From the NCBI RefSeq assembly GCF_001625305.1, contig NW_017803998.1:951467-1015466 (forward strand): a stretch of DNA of 64,000 bases, read 5' to 3'. Each line of letters opens with the position of its first letter. The first letter of the stretch is position 1. The notes under the pieces were generated by a model, which saw nothing but the letters and a program-made list of their open reading frames with translations, was not told where the DNA came from and ran no database searches. The stretch comes from Branchiostoma belcheri. Its lineage: Eukaryota; Chordata; Leptocardii; Amphioxiformes; Branchiostomatidae. This document shows positions 38,301-53,300 of this stretch, piece after piece. The position numbers and the translations under genes were made by a program.

Positions 38301-41300
38301 ATTCTGGGAACTAGAGCCTGGCGAGACTTCTGCAGAATTGGGCTATTATCCCCAAGAATCCCTCAATGGCTGCTACATTTAAATTGTTTACATATACATA
38401 TGTCTTACATCATTATTACCAATAATTTTAGCCCAAATATTATTCAATACAATATCATACAATATTAGCCGAAAGGCATCTAGATGTAAGGTTGCTGTAC
38501 ATTGTAATACGGGAATTAGTCCAGAATTAACTGGAAGTGAATTAAACTGGTGGCATTTACACTGGTAATTTTCAATATTGCAGAAAAAAGTACTCCAAGT
38601 CCTTACCTGATAAGACTTAACTGCTATGTAAGACATGAGATGACTTACCATTGGCCTAATTCTATTGGATACTGGCTCTCCAGGTGGAGGCTATGTGAAG
38701 ACAAGGAGAAACAAAATACAGATGAAAATTAATACATCATGTCAAATGGTACATTATGATGAGGGAAGGGCAACAGCATGGAAGAACAGCTATGATACTG
38801 GTTTAGATAGCTGTAGGAAGATTACATGTAGTTGAGTGTATTAGAGAGATTCTTTATTGACACAACAGAAAAGTACAGAGACTTTTGTATGGTCTTCTAC
38901 AACTTAACTAAAGATCTAACAAAGCTAAATACATGTGTGGATAACGTCAACTTACCTACAGAGTATATGTATGATGTAACAATAAAGATATTAGATAAAC
39001 AGACTGAGGTACATTTTGTACATTTACATTTTACAAGTCCAAGCCAGACATCAACACAGAAATTTGAGTTAACTTAATGTTAGGATTAGGGTTCTTGGAA
39101 CATACAACTATGTAACTATGTTGAGTGGTTGGAACAAAGGGGTGTCGGAATATAGGGGTTAACCCCCCCCCNNNNNNNNNNNNNNNNNNNNCCCCCCCCC
39201 CCCGGACTGTTTCTAATAGTATGTTCCATTTTCAAAGTAGTCTTTTTCTTGTAAAATCTGAGAACCAGCAAATCAAAATTATTAGGCCTACATGTATGTC
39301 ACTTACAGCTGTATCTTTTACTGGTAAGTGACTTAGGCCTCCTAATTTTGCTTTGCTTTGCTTGAAATCTTACTTCAAATTTTGTGACATATCAATGTAT
39401 CACACATACATGCACAATGTCACATGTAAAGCCTTGGTCACAACCTGCTATGCGTGTGCTTTTTGTCCATACGTTTTATTGGGAGGCCACGTCTGCTAAG
39501 TTTTTCTGAAAACGTGGGGAAGGAGTGGTGTCAACGAACGTCATTTGCACGTCACTCGCACGGTTGCGCAAGGTGTAAGAGTGTGGTCTGTACAGAGGTG
39601 GTACTCACCACTTACGGATCCCCTACGTTTGCCCACGTTTTTGCACATAGACAACACGCAGATGCACGTACGGCGGGTTGTGACCGAGGCTTAAGGTACA
39701 ATCCTTGATCAATCAATCATCTACTAGAAGGTCAGTTATGACAGGTCAGTTATTCCTATAAATGACAGCTGTATACAGAGCTACCAGAGATGAACTAATA
39801 AGTTAAAATTTATGTAATTATAATATTCCATAAATCCTTGTTGGGTTGACAGCACTGATTCCAAATTCAACATAATGAAAACTGATCAAAATAGTTTTTC
39901 TTAATAATTCTAGATATCATTTAACCTACTCCTTTAATATTTAAACCAAATTTACTTAAACTGTATTAATGGCTGACAACTTCAATAAGGAAATACTGAT
40001 TCAGAAGGAAAAAGGTCAATTCTAGGCTTGGAAAAGTATTACTAAATCATGTACTATGTATGTATGCTTTACATTTTGCAGAACCATGGTCTTATATATG
40101 CTAAAACATTATAATCATCAGTTGGACAGAAACCATACTGTATTGTTCTGTATTGTAACAAAGCTGAAATAAATAAATATTTTGTTTATAACGATTCTGA
40201 AATACATTTATAGGACTCTAGGCTTAATGTCCCATCCTAAGGACTTCAACCCTTTCCAGTATCATTCAAAACAAGCTGGACACAATTATAGCTGGGATTT
40301 GAACCCATGACCTTCAGGTACAAAACTTCATGGCAAGGTCGTTAATTAGACAAGAATGCCTTCAGAGGTCAAATCCCATTTAATAACTGTCATTTGATCC
40401 TAGTATAACCATTATACATCTATCAACATCAATTACATGTATTAGTACAAGAAATGTTTCTAAATGGTTTTGCAATGAGCTCTACACAGTTGAGTGTTAC
40501 AAAGCGTTGCATTCGGACCTCGCTTAATGGGAAAAACCTTGACTTTTAGCCAAGATTGTTTGTAATGGTAGTGCAGTGATACACGAGGTCACTTAACGGC
40601 TAAGTAGGTCACCCAAACAATCAAGAACACATTAAGGAGATCCATGAAAAATTGATGGTAATAAGGAAGTAAGTGGCTCTAATGCAAGGCTACGCTTTAA
40701 ATGTATTGGAGAAACTCCAACTGTTGATTGTTGGACATTACATGTGACTTTCTGTTTCAAATCAGCATTTAGTTAAAGTTTAATGAAAATGATGTTCAAA
40801 ACTATGTAGTTTAGTATTTGGAAACAAAACTTTTGTTTCAATTTAAAAGGAATCAGTAAAAACTGAAATTAAGAGTTTCAAAGTAGTCTAGGATATAGTT
40901 TAGGATTTTATGTTGTTCAATCATATATAGTTAGATAATATATTATAGACCAGAAACATTTGAGAGTCACTATAACTTAGATGCCATTGGTCAGTTTAAA
41001 GGAGTACAAAAGTAACAAAGCCAATCAAAAACATGGATCCAAAACATTCCCAACAGAGTAACCAACCAATCAGCACCAAGGACAGAACTACCTGGCTTGT
41101 AGCAATGGGCTCTAAATGATGAATAATCTGATGCCATAGGAAGATAATATAAAAGTATTAGATCATCTATATTATAAAACTAGTATAGAACTATATTATA
41201 AAACTAGTATAGAACTCAAACATACATTATGTATGTATGCACCACATGTATTTTATACTGTGACAAAGCATGTATGCATTTAGCCCGTCTGGGCAAGGAT

Positions 41301-44300
41301 ATGCAATAAAGATCATAAAGATCATTTCATATAAATAAATTGTGCCATTTGACTTAAAGTTGTAAACTTAAGTAACAAATTATATCACATACACACAAAT
41401 AACTTTATTATAGTAAATCTGTTTGAAATGTCATTTCTTTACTGTTAACCTCAAAAATATGAGACAGGCTTCATCTTAAGAATTTCCAGTTTGAGTAATT
41501 TTCAAGTTTAGTTTTGTTTCAAGAAAGACAAAATCATTTGGCTTTCAAAATGTTAAGTGTCTACCCTGTCATTACTTTTTGGCGAGTTAGTCTTTTTGTA
41601 TTCAAGAGTTTCCAGCTCAAACCTTTCCTATGCAAGGTTATTTCCATATGTACTTCAGTATGATCAATATTAAAGCAATAGAAAGTCAATGTGATAATGT
41701 ACAGCTAAACTAATCAAATTACATTTTCATCAGCACTGGATGATATGATTTTGAAAGCATTAGAAACCGTAGTCACTGTGTCAATATTATATGTATATCT
41801 GTCATGTCTACAGCGGTCATTGACATTTTTAGAATGTCAAATTGAATGTAGACACAATTTCCACAGTATTCAATGTACTATACTGAAATTTATGACTGTT
41901 ATTGTCACATTGAATGTCAACTGAGACTATATCATTATGTTGCTGTAAAGTAACATTGAGTATCATAAAATAGTGTATTACAATATTTGGAAAAGATTCG
42001 GCTGTATCCTTTAACAAATTTGTTGAACAAGAATTGATGTTTATCATCGACGAATTTAATGTAAATGTATCATTATATGTTACAGTAGTATTTTACTAAG
42101 GCCACACCAATTTAATTAGTTGGTTCTCGGATCTTTTCAGAAAAAATATGAAGCGACAGGGCGAAAAAAAATAAAAAATAAAAACAGATCTAGGCATCCT
42201 ATTATAGGCTTAAATGCTATGGAATGAGCCATGAAGTCAACACAAAAGGCTGGGTTAAAATTTAAACATTGAATTTTGAACTTTTAATCAAACCACTGCA
42301 ATGATAGATGAGAAAACTGTAACAACTAGGAAGAAAAGGAATTTCCTCAACTGTTGGGGGGCAAAACTTGAGCATGTTTCACTTGATTCAGGATAAGAAT
42401 CAAATTTTTTTTTTTTGCAAATCAGAAAAAAACGAAGAGGCGAATCCAAGAACCAACAAATTAAATTGGTGTGGCCTAAATATACATAACCTTACATGGT
42501 TCTAGATAACCTACATTGTACATTGTTAGAAAAGCATTTGCACTAGCATTGATGAATACGCATAATGTCCTTGCATACATACACCAAAAATTTTCAATAC
42601 AAATATTTAACACAAAACTTTGAAAATTGATAATCCATAAACCTATCATGTACACAATCATTTTAACTGGTTGCGAAAATATAAAAGTGAAATTGCTATA
42701 AGGAATTTTTTAGTTCTCTAACATTGCCAACTTTGGTCAAAATATATATGTATTAAACATATTGAAGAATGTATCGTAATTGGTATAAACTATTTCATGA
42801 TAACTACGGATGCAAAATTACAGTGTTGTAAAGCGACAATATAATGAGCAATGATCAAAGCTAAGCTGACAGGCAACACAAAATTGAGCAAAAATATGAT
42901 ATGCACGCTCATTTTTTTTTGTTTCAGGGATAGACTAACTAAGGAATCAAGTTGTATTAACCATATTTGTCATTGTTCAACTGGCCTAAAATTGGCCAAA
43001 ATTCATCAAAGATAGCTAGACCACATGTCAATACATTACAATGTGATTATCACTAATTGTCACAAAAACCCTAACGGTTTTAGCAAGCGTCGTCATTTTA
43101 GAAAACGCAGCCATTTTCACTGTAAGTTATGAACATAAAGCTGACTAGAAATACAGCAAACACTCACCACGGTCAGAAAGTGCAGCATCGCTGAATGAAA
43201 CTTTTTACATGACAGTAGTTGAATGAAGTCATACCAACGAGATACATTACAGTTTGTACGTTCCGGTAACCCTGGCCAATGTACTGATTTGACGCCTTCG
43301 TCGACCAAATTGCATAAATTATTGATGGCCGTAAGCTTTAGTAAGTGCTGGGGAAGAGGCATGATTACAGGATGTTACTGCAATCAATTTGAAAATATAT
43401 GTCAACAGTTGTATATGTCAACCATACTATGTGGAAAAATTAGGAACTTACATAAAATTCTTTAGAATGTTAAAGAAAAGTATTTGCATGAACTTAAAAT
43501 CTTAAGAATTTGATGATTCCTTCTTCATTATATTCTCAGTTTCCGCAAGTATTACATGTACCAGCATTGCGAACATGTTATTATGATATTAATACGAAAC
43601 AATTATGATCGGATGCAAAAGGCAGACAATGCCTAATCATAATCTAATTCCTTTATAAGTAAGATTGAATGCTTGGTTGCCAAGCTTTTGTCTCAAATTC
43701 TTTCATAGGTCTGGCAGAAAATTGACTCTGACAAACCAATTTTCTACTGTTCAAGATTTATAACCATCAAAGGAATCTTATTGTGTATAAAGGTCAGCGG
43801 AGTGTAAAACCGATATCCAATAGACAGAATGATTCTGTTTTTGGACAGTCCCTAAAGCCGTATTGATTTTCCCATTGCTCCACATTATCTCTGAGATATG
43901 GGCGGCTGATCCTTGGTTACCATGGTAACATGTGATGAAAGTTGGCATTTACCATATTAGGAACTCAGGATTGTACTACCTTCTCTTGACCTTTGACCTC
44001 AAAGTGTCAAGGGCATTGTATTATACCTTGACCTTGACGAGTTAATACTGTCACGGCAGAAGAAATTTAACTAAATTATCTTCCTTTATCAAGACTGTTT
44101 GGATATTGATACATCTATAGCAAAATTATATCAATATCATTAGTAGTGATGAAATATTAATGATTTTGGAAAGAAAGGAAAGAAAATACATTTCAACAGC
44201 TAAAAAGACCAATGCAGAATCATATTTTCTTGGTACTTCATTTATAAGATTATATTCAGTGGTTGAAAATAGTGAGATGTTGCAAGTTGACTACTACTTT

Positions 44301-47300
44301 GTAGAGCTCTGAAATACTGGCAACTTTAAGATTTGATTCTCCATACTTTAAATTCACAATAGTAAAAGACCATAACACAGATCAAGTTTGATTAGTAAAA
44401 CCATTATTCATGAAGTTAAATATAGAATGGTACTTGGCAAGGTTTACTTTTAACCAATCAGGAGCACCACAATATAACATGCCTTAGGGAAAATCCTACT
44501 AAATATTTCATTAACCTCAGATTAAGAAGTTAATCACATCAAAATGAGCCCTACGAGATTTGTGTACAGAATCTTGTAAGCAAAATAATGGAGAGTATAA
44601 TCACCTTAAAATCTTATCTGTATCTGGTATACATTTTTACTATTATCCAATACCAGGGAATCACTTGCAAAGTTCATCATTATAATCACATGTACTTTTG
44701 AAAACAAATTGTTTTAAAAGTGGCTACCCTTGTTAGAAAGGAAATTTAAAGATTGTCAAAGGCTATGAACTTTAAATAACAATCTCACAACCTTATTAAC
44801 CTCTACCAGCAGGCTTCAGAAATAGTTGGAAAGAGTAGAAATTGACAAAACCATGCATGTGGGAGCAGCAAACCCTTTAGCAGACCAACTGCGCGCCCTG
44901 GCATGTTACATGTAGATCTGTCTATTTGGCAAGTTCCTACTCTTTCCCGTTGCTTTTGAAGCCTGGTAGTTGAGGCTAATGAGGTTGTGATGCTACAACT
45001 TCATCAATACCAGTGATTCTCTCCTCATGAGAAGATAACAAAGCTGTCTACTGACCTCTGACCTCAGGTCCTCTACGCTGTAGTAGAGGTCAGGGTCTGA
45101 CGTCATCGACTCTGCAGACTTCTTCCTCACCGGCTTGGTTGGTTGGGGGCCCGGACCACCCAACGGCTTTCCTGGCAGAACAAGATGATTGACAGCTATC
45201 AGTAATTTCAACTAGAAATGTAACATTTGCAAATTAAAGCAAAGCCATAATGTTACGCTTCACATGGTCTAGCGTAACGCACTGTTTACACTTGCTCAAA
45301 CATATCCATTTATTAAATAGTTGCAGGCCAGCCCCTCCAACTCTGTCCTGCCACTTGCTACATAATGTAATCCAACACCACAGTGTATCTGCTACAGCAG
45401 CAGTTATAGTTGTATAATGTCAAACTGGAGCCATCTGGTACAGGTCTTTGACCTTATCTGTTTGGAAGAGAAGAAGGGCAAACAGCAAAACAATATTTTC
45501 CTTCTGTGTGGACCTCGAAAAGTTATAATATTGGTGACAATGGCTTCTCTGGTTTAACTCTAGTCAGCATGTACAAGATAGAGAATTCTGAGAAAGAAGC
45601 AGTGGACCATCTAACCACATGTACAGTTCCCAGTGTCTACACCAGGGGGCTGCATTGAGCTTTATAACATGCCAAGCTGCATGAGAGAGACTCAGTGTTC
45701 TCAGTAAAAGCAATCCTAGTGATTCAAGCGAAAAGTGCAACCAATTGCCTTTCAACATTCTTCATGTAACAATTTGAAGCAAAATATTATCAAGTCCTTG
45801 AAATTGAGTGATGTATTCCCAACAAAATGTACTCTCAAAACACCATCAAGTACAGTTCATTGCCGTCTTTATTGTACGTCTAGAATGAGATCAAACATGA
45901 ATTGGTTGTTTTGACCCTTTCTCCCCAGGCAATTTTTGCCTCAAGAGTCATAAATGTACAAAATACAGTCTGGATGGAAGGAATTACTATCATTATATAG
46001 CCATAGATTGCATGATTAGCAAAATTAGATCAAGCAAGATGAGCTAAGGTCTTTGAACTAAATATAAGATATAAAACTAAATATATTGTGATTGAGTGCA
46101 TTCCCAGAGAAAGTTGTTTTGGTGAGACAGGCGATTTGGCCATTACGAATTAAAACAAAATACATTATACCTAAGCCATAGTTAAGCTAAACAAAATACA
46201 AACTACATGTATTTAGCAATATTCAATGAAATATAGACTCATGATAGAAAGTAGATGTACATGTATTGCAGATGGATGATGATTTTCTGCATTTACTCAG
46301 CAAATCAAGTCTTTTAAAGGGGTCAACGACAAAGGTCACTGTTCATATATATGAGATTGTTACACACTTGGGAATACAGAGCACTTAGTACCAATGCCAA
46401 TTTACATGACAAGATGGTCTAGTGGCTTTGCTCTGAGATGTGTATCTAATGTGGAGAGCCGGTATAATAGTTACTGCCCTTTGGCATATTACACACTCAG
46501 GTACATGTACAATGTCATGTACACCTGGCACTAGGGGGAGGCTGGTTTTATTAAATATTACATGGAGTGACCTTACACACCTTCGTGTAGCTCATGCATG
46601 TCTATCTACGTCCAAAGCACTGTTTGAAGCTATCTAGCTTTAGTTTGCTTCAAATGATTGCTCCCTTGAAAGTGATCATTGAAAGTGGCTTAAATGCTAA
46701 CAGCATCCTGGCTCAAATAGCTACCTACAAGCATGTGTCTGACAGTGTCTATTTAATGCCTGTGTTTCTGTGGTTATTACAAATTACATTTGTAGGCCTG
46801 TCTGGGAGACAGACAGGAAGCTAGGTCAAAGGTCCCAGAAAAGGCTATCATGATTCCTGTCTTGAATTCCCGGCTATGTCAGCTTCTGTCTGTCATGTCT
46901 GTTGTCTTACGGGAACAAGCGAGTGAATCCATATCAGAAGAACACTAAATATTTCACAACGATGTCCAGTTCCTAATTGTAGTTATGTAACAGTGGGGGG
47001 GGGGGGTTATAGGCGCTACCAACTGACCCGGCCAAGGGGTCTAGACCTTTTCAGCCGAGTGGTTAGAGCGTCGGACTGGTGCCCTGTTTTGGTCGTGGGT
47101 TCGAACCCCGGCCCGAGACCAGGGGTTTTTATCTGTTTCTACTCGCTCCTCCTGTTTCTTACAGTGGTTCCCTCACCGGCCCTGGGAGTTCTGGCAAAGA
47201 GTGCCGAATGTCGAATTCAGAAGATTCGAGGACGAATCTTGAAAAGAAAATGGGGAGTACAAATATTCAGTAGTAGGATGCCTCTATCTACCATTACTTT

Positions 47301-50300
47301 TGATGACCACAAGTTCAACTCTATGGCGATAGTTGTCAGAAAAAAATGATTTAGGGCCCATGAAAGAAGAACAAGCTATGAATCTTTATGTCACAATTGT
47401 TGCTACTTTTCATGCATAAAACATGCCCTGGCCTTGCCCTTCACCTTCAAGAGACAAAACCCTCACAACGACGCTTGGCATCAGCAGAAGACAAATGAAG
47501 CAATTTCAATGGATTAACTTCAGAAATAGGGCAGACAGGAAATTTTGACATTGAGCCATACCAATTCATTTTCTTTGCTTCTCCCAAATTTTAAAGTGAA
47601 ATGTTAGGAAGAGGTGGCGTTGAATGCCAGAGTGGTGTAAGGCTACCAGATACTAAGACCAAGGGGTCATGGGTTTGGTTCATGGCATTCTTGGCAAGAC
47701 ATTGCGTCCTTGGGAAAGGCACTTTACACAGCTATTTACCATACTCCACTAAAATGAGTACCTGACGTTGGTTGGGCAGGTAAAAAGCAGTAGAATGAGA
47801 TGGGTGGATACCCCTTCCAATACCGTGCCCTTGACACAGTGGATCATCAACGTTAACCCTGGCTAGCTACCTTAGAGGGCTAGAAGGAAAGCTCAAATAC
47901 TGTATTCACTCCTTTCCTTTTGACATTTTCATGCTGGCATTTCAAATCAGCATTATTCTTTCTACACCTAAGGACACACCAATTTAATTTGTTGGTTCTC
48001 AGATTTTTTAGAAAAAATATGAAGTGACAAGGCAAAAAAAAAGTAAAAAAAATAAAAACAGGTCTAGGCATCCTATTATAGCCCCAGATGCTACAATAGG
48101 AGCCATGAAGTCAACACAAAAGGCTGGGTTAATATTTAAACAATGAATTTTGAACTTTTAATCAAAACACTGCATTGACAGATGGAAAACTGTTAAACTA
48201 GAAGAAAACTGTAGAAGAAAAGGACTATGAGTTCATTCAGAACCAGAATTTTTTGTTTTTGTTTAGCAAATCAGAAAAAAATGAAGAGGCGAATCTGAGA
48301 ACCAACAAATTAAATTGGTGTGGCCTAAGAACCAACAAGCCAGACCGGCATGGCCTAAATCTTGACTCCTACATTCAGGAGACAAATGATGCGACTCCAG
48401 TAGATTAACCCTAAGGTTAATGCAGACGGGAAGTTTTGGCGGATGAAGTGGTATTATGGAGGTCATGCAAGGGTCAGCACTCATGGCCTCATCAACCACA
48501 CAAGTCTTTAAAAAAATCAATTTGCCTTCATCTGTATGCAAATTTATGCAAATACTCTGTTCAAATTAGGTTAACGATTTATCATGCTCACATAAAGTGT
48601 CTGGCAGTTTTTGTTTGATGTAAAACAAATGCTCCCCAAGTCATTGAGACAAAGAACTAGACTTGAATGTACAGTCCAAAATTTGGGTAAGTTCAATTTC
48701 TTTTGACTTCCAAAAAGTGTCTTCACTATTTTGCTTATCAATCAGTAGTTTGTGCTTATAAACCTGCATTTCTCCTCTGGCCTCTCTACCACTGACGAAT
48801 GGTAGTGGATATTTCCTGAAACGTCTGACCATTTCCAAAAACATATCCAGTTGCTTGTCAATGAGTGACTGCTTTTTGGCGTTTCAATTTTTTTGTGTTG
48901 GAAAAATATTACAACTCCAACCTGTTTCAGAAAGTCTTCTACCAACACAGACATCAACTTTCAAGCTGAACAAATGCTAGGCCTATTCTTTTTTCTATCA
49001 GAGTTTGTCAGTTCAACTGTTCAATGTACAATGGGCATATGGCCAAGTTGCCCTACTGTACAGCCAGTGGCTTATGATTACAAAGGGCTTGCACTTCTGC
49101 CAAAGACAGTCAAATATAGATGGATACATGAAACAGGACATAGCATTTAAGCTGGTGTAGACATACAGGCAGACAGAGATTTCAGATAGTCATATATCAC
49201 TGATGAACTGGAAGTGGCAAGCATATAATCAATAACTACCCGAAATTACATAATGGCAATTAGATGATTTTAGCTACATGTAGATGTATATTGTTTCCAT
49301 CTTATTATTGGGTAGGGAGTCTACACTTCTGCTAATATGTTAATACAGCAACTGAACTTTTTTTGTATCTATAACTATTCAAATATTTTCATTGTCTTAT
49401 AGTATTATTGTTCTGTTTTTTTTTCTTGCTGTACAACTAGCAGCAGTATACATGCTTGTCAGTTGCACAAATTGAATCTGTCACCACATTGTTTTGTACA
49501 GTACTTATTTTGTTTGATGTATAAATGTTATATAAACTTTAAGGCTGACATTGCTTACGAGCAAATAGAGCATATTTCACTCCATCTCCCTCCCCCATTT
49601 AGAATAAACTAATAAATATGCAATGTCATGTGTTGGCATCCTTCTGTCTCAGGAGACAATGTATTCAATACATTGTATATAAAAGAAAATGCACAAGAAA
49701 TTAGTACCCCTATTCATCTGCAATAAAGTCATGTCAAAGTCAAAGTCTAGTGCACAACAATTGGAACAAGCACAGTGTACGGCAAAACATTGTATACGAC
49801 TGCTAGCTAATTTAATTATATTAATCAGCTACAATCTACACAATACATACATAATGTTCTTGAGGCTAAATTGTATGGTATTGTCTTGGTATTACAAATC
49901 CCTATTTCGAGCACACCTCCATAATTCCTCAGTTCGCGTAACTGGCAAGTCAAATTTTCTACTTTGCTGACTTTGATGGTCCCTATAATCTACCCAGCAG
50001 CAGTCAGCAAGTTTGAAAATGGGTGCTGGATTGAATTTGAAGTGTCGGTCCTCTGGGTGAGATCGGTGATTTGAAGGTCGAAGAATATAAGGGATATCTG
50101 CAATGCAGTTTGGAACCCTAAATGGCCCATGGCTCCGAGTTGAAAGTGGCTTGAAATGGACCATTCTACATGTAGGTTTCTGGGAGAGCATTCTAGAGGA
50201 TTGGAAATATGCCTGGAAAGTACTTTTGAGATGGGAAAAGTGTCCAGTACTTAGTCTGGACACCCAGAGTAGTCGAAATGACACTTACTGTAAATGTAGA

Positions 50301-53300
50301 AAGTTTTGCGTTGGGTTTATTTTTATGGTGACCTCTCAACCACAAAATGACACCGTGATCATGAGTTGCATTCATTAATAGTACATGTAACTGTAACAGA
50401 GTTGCTTTAACTGCAAATCTAAAACATACAAAAACCTCCCATTCCCTCCTAATACAAAATATTACCCCTGCAAAATGAAATGCATTTACAGGTACTGTGG
50501 TAGGCTGCATACAATAAGAAGTTAAACAATTATGCAACTGTATGAGCATGCCTACATTGTAAGTGCCCTTTCTTACCTGTAGAACAGCAAGCAACAGTTT
50601 GTAACACACTGTATAATATGTTCTTTAACATCTGTAGTGATAGGTCTATTTAAGAAGTGATATTAGATTATCATTAAAAAGTATATATTAATATTAAATG
50701 TTTTTCTGATGTTGGACATTTTGTCATACATGTACTTTCTTTTATGGCGATTGCGAATTAAAACCTTTCACTTTCTGTTTTGGAAAATTATTGATATTCT
50801 CTCAAACTGCATCAAAGGAAGACTTGGGATAGAAAAGAACCCAGAAATGAAATACACTATCATTCCTGTCTAAATTGTTTATGCATAGTCTGATGTACAT
50901 ATGTACATGTATATTAGATCTTGTAAAATGCATTGGTTTTGAAGATTTCAGTTTTGCTTTGTCTTCATGTTGTTAAGTTTCATACTACTGTTTTTTGTTC
51001 AAACAAGTTTAATTAGTTTGTATGATTGAGTTTTATTTTACTTATGACTCCGCAAGCTTCTTTTTATGTGTCGTCACTTTATCTGTCCTGGGCTCCCTTC
51101 AAAATCAGCCATATTTGGATAGATAGGGGGATTACCCTGTTGTATCCAAGATTGAAAAATAGATAGAAAATACAATAAACCTGGAGATAGCTTAGAAGAC
51201 AATAGATAGAAATGATAGTTTCAACGAAAGATAGACTCTCTATTCCTATTCAGAACAAAATTTACAATTAAGTTTCCACTTCAATCAGATATATGACTCA
51301 GCTATAACTTTTCACTATTTGCTATGATATAACGTTAAGGAAATACCCCGTACTGAGTGATATTTGTGAGAACCAAAATGAAATACCATTGATAAAGCTT
51401 ACGGATAATGCATAGGATGTTGGACTGTTTGGATGGGAGCCAAGAGTGATATGATGGCAAAACAGAACAGTCTGGCGCCAGCAGAGGTAGATAGTATATC
51501 ATGTCCTGTACTATGCAGCTAGTCTGGTGTATTCAGTAACAAATTATACATTTTCTATGACATGTGAAGATAGGAAAAAGTTTTGGATTCACATAAATGC
51601 AATTTAACTTCCAAAACTTTGTCCACGCCATCTTATTTTCTTGGGTTTCAGATCAGATTTCTAATAAAACCTAAATGGAAGATGAATTAATGTGAAAACA
51701 GTCTGCGAGGTAAGTCTGTACCTTGTTATATGCACAAGGAAGTTGTTACTCAAGGAACTGGATAGGTTTTGAAAGCACGTCGGCAAAACGTACTGCGCCT
51801 GCGCAGAACCCCGCATTTTCGCGTTTTTCGTTGGGTTTTTGGTCAACGTTGCATCAGAATTTTTCCTGTTGCAGAGGATATTCTTTCCGAAACAACATTT
51901 GGAAACTACTGTCAAAATGCTAACCTTATATGAGCGAATACAACCTTATATGAGACATTCTGCCCAAATGCTATGTACAATACATTACGGGTTTCGCGCA
52001 GGTGCAGTACGTTCTGCCGACATGCTGGTTTTGAAGCTATCAAATGTTTCAGGTAACATCCACTACTTTTCTTCAGTGACTGGCTAAAAGTAGTGGATGC
52101 TACTTTTATTGAAAAGCAGTGGATGCGACTTGAAACATCTGATAGTTTTCAAAATCTATCCAGTTGCTTGAGTAACAATTTCCTTGTGTATCTCATTATC
52201 ATTCTGGATGTCTAACCTGCACCAATGTGTCTTAAACTAAGATACAGTTTAATGAATATACATTGTAACCAGATAGAAATTTTCGTCCCATCCCTTTGTT
52301 TTTATCTTGTCATTTTGCTTTTAATGTTCACATCAAGTTCTCAGAGAAGCCAAGGATAAAAAATGGTATAGCCTTACCGTTTATGAAAACATACTAGTAT
52401 ATCATTTCTAGAAGGCACCTATACTTATGTGTGTGTAGAATCCTTTAGTTTTATCTTGTCATTTTGCTTTTAATGTTCACATCAAGTTCTCAGAGAAGCC
52501 AAGGATAAAAAATGGTATAGCCTTACCGTTTATGAAAACATATATCATTTCTAGAAGGCACCTATACTTATGTGTGTGTAGAATCCTTTGTTTTTATCTT
52601 GTCATTTTGCTTTTAATGTTCACATCAAGTTCTCGATCTCAGAGAAGCCAAGGATAAAAAATGGTATAGCCTTACCGTTTATGAAAACATATATCAATTC
52701 TAGAAGGCACCTATACTTATGTGTGTGGCATACAGGAAAAACTATTCGAGCCTTCTGGTTTTTTCTAGTCTAGAAATCTATCATGGCTGAAAGCTCCCAG
52801 TGTGTGGCTAATACAGAGAGTGGTTACATAAACATGATGGAAGTTCAGTGTCAAGAAAGAGTTTTAAGAAAGATTAGGTCTAAAGAGTGTTTATCCAAGC
52901 AAAAAGGGTAGGGATGAGATGTTCCATTAACACACGGTACTAGCGAAGTGAAATATTACTTTGCAAACTTGCTGGGAAAAAGATTTATTTTCGGTACCAC
53001 TAAAGGTGGAGGGAAATATATTGCTAAGGAAGTGGTGGCTTAATGAGATGAAGTATATCATATTCTGGTATGTTTGATACAGATGCGTACATGCATTGTA
53101 GAATTTATCTACCAATATGCGATGTAAGCTAAGGCTGTATTTTATGCCTCCCCTCCCAAAAAGAAAAAGAAAGAGGAAAAAAAGACAAAACAAACCAAAG
53201 GGAAACAATTAATATTTGAGTGGAGTGCTATGACTTTTATACCGGTAGTACTAACATTTTGCTCAATATTTTGCTAATACAGTCTAGATGTATCCATCCA

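Larger units (their letters stand above)
37500..43167. other. Part of intron 2: unique-looking and repeat sequence
   Basis: No exon recognised. Contains the 38062 repeat, the 38192-38375 element, a second N gap, a 39425-39695 foldback, a SINE-like copy at 40200, a LINE tail at 41265 and the 42097 element. Remaining parts are AT-rich without coding signal. Confidence 0.5.

Noticed and set aside
47050..47125. Possible tRNA gene
   Set aside because: Good B box, but no proper anticodon arm or acceptor stem; the flank continues as a repeat.
46993..47349. 118-residue open frame
   Set aside because: It runs through a poly-G tract and a SINE; no protein family resemblance.
49892..50609. Two overlapping open frames of 130 and 138 residues on the minus strand
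   Set aside because: No recognisable motif, no splice context and no repeat structure that I can name; treated as chance frames.
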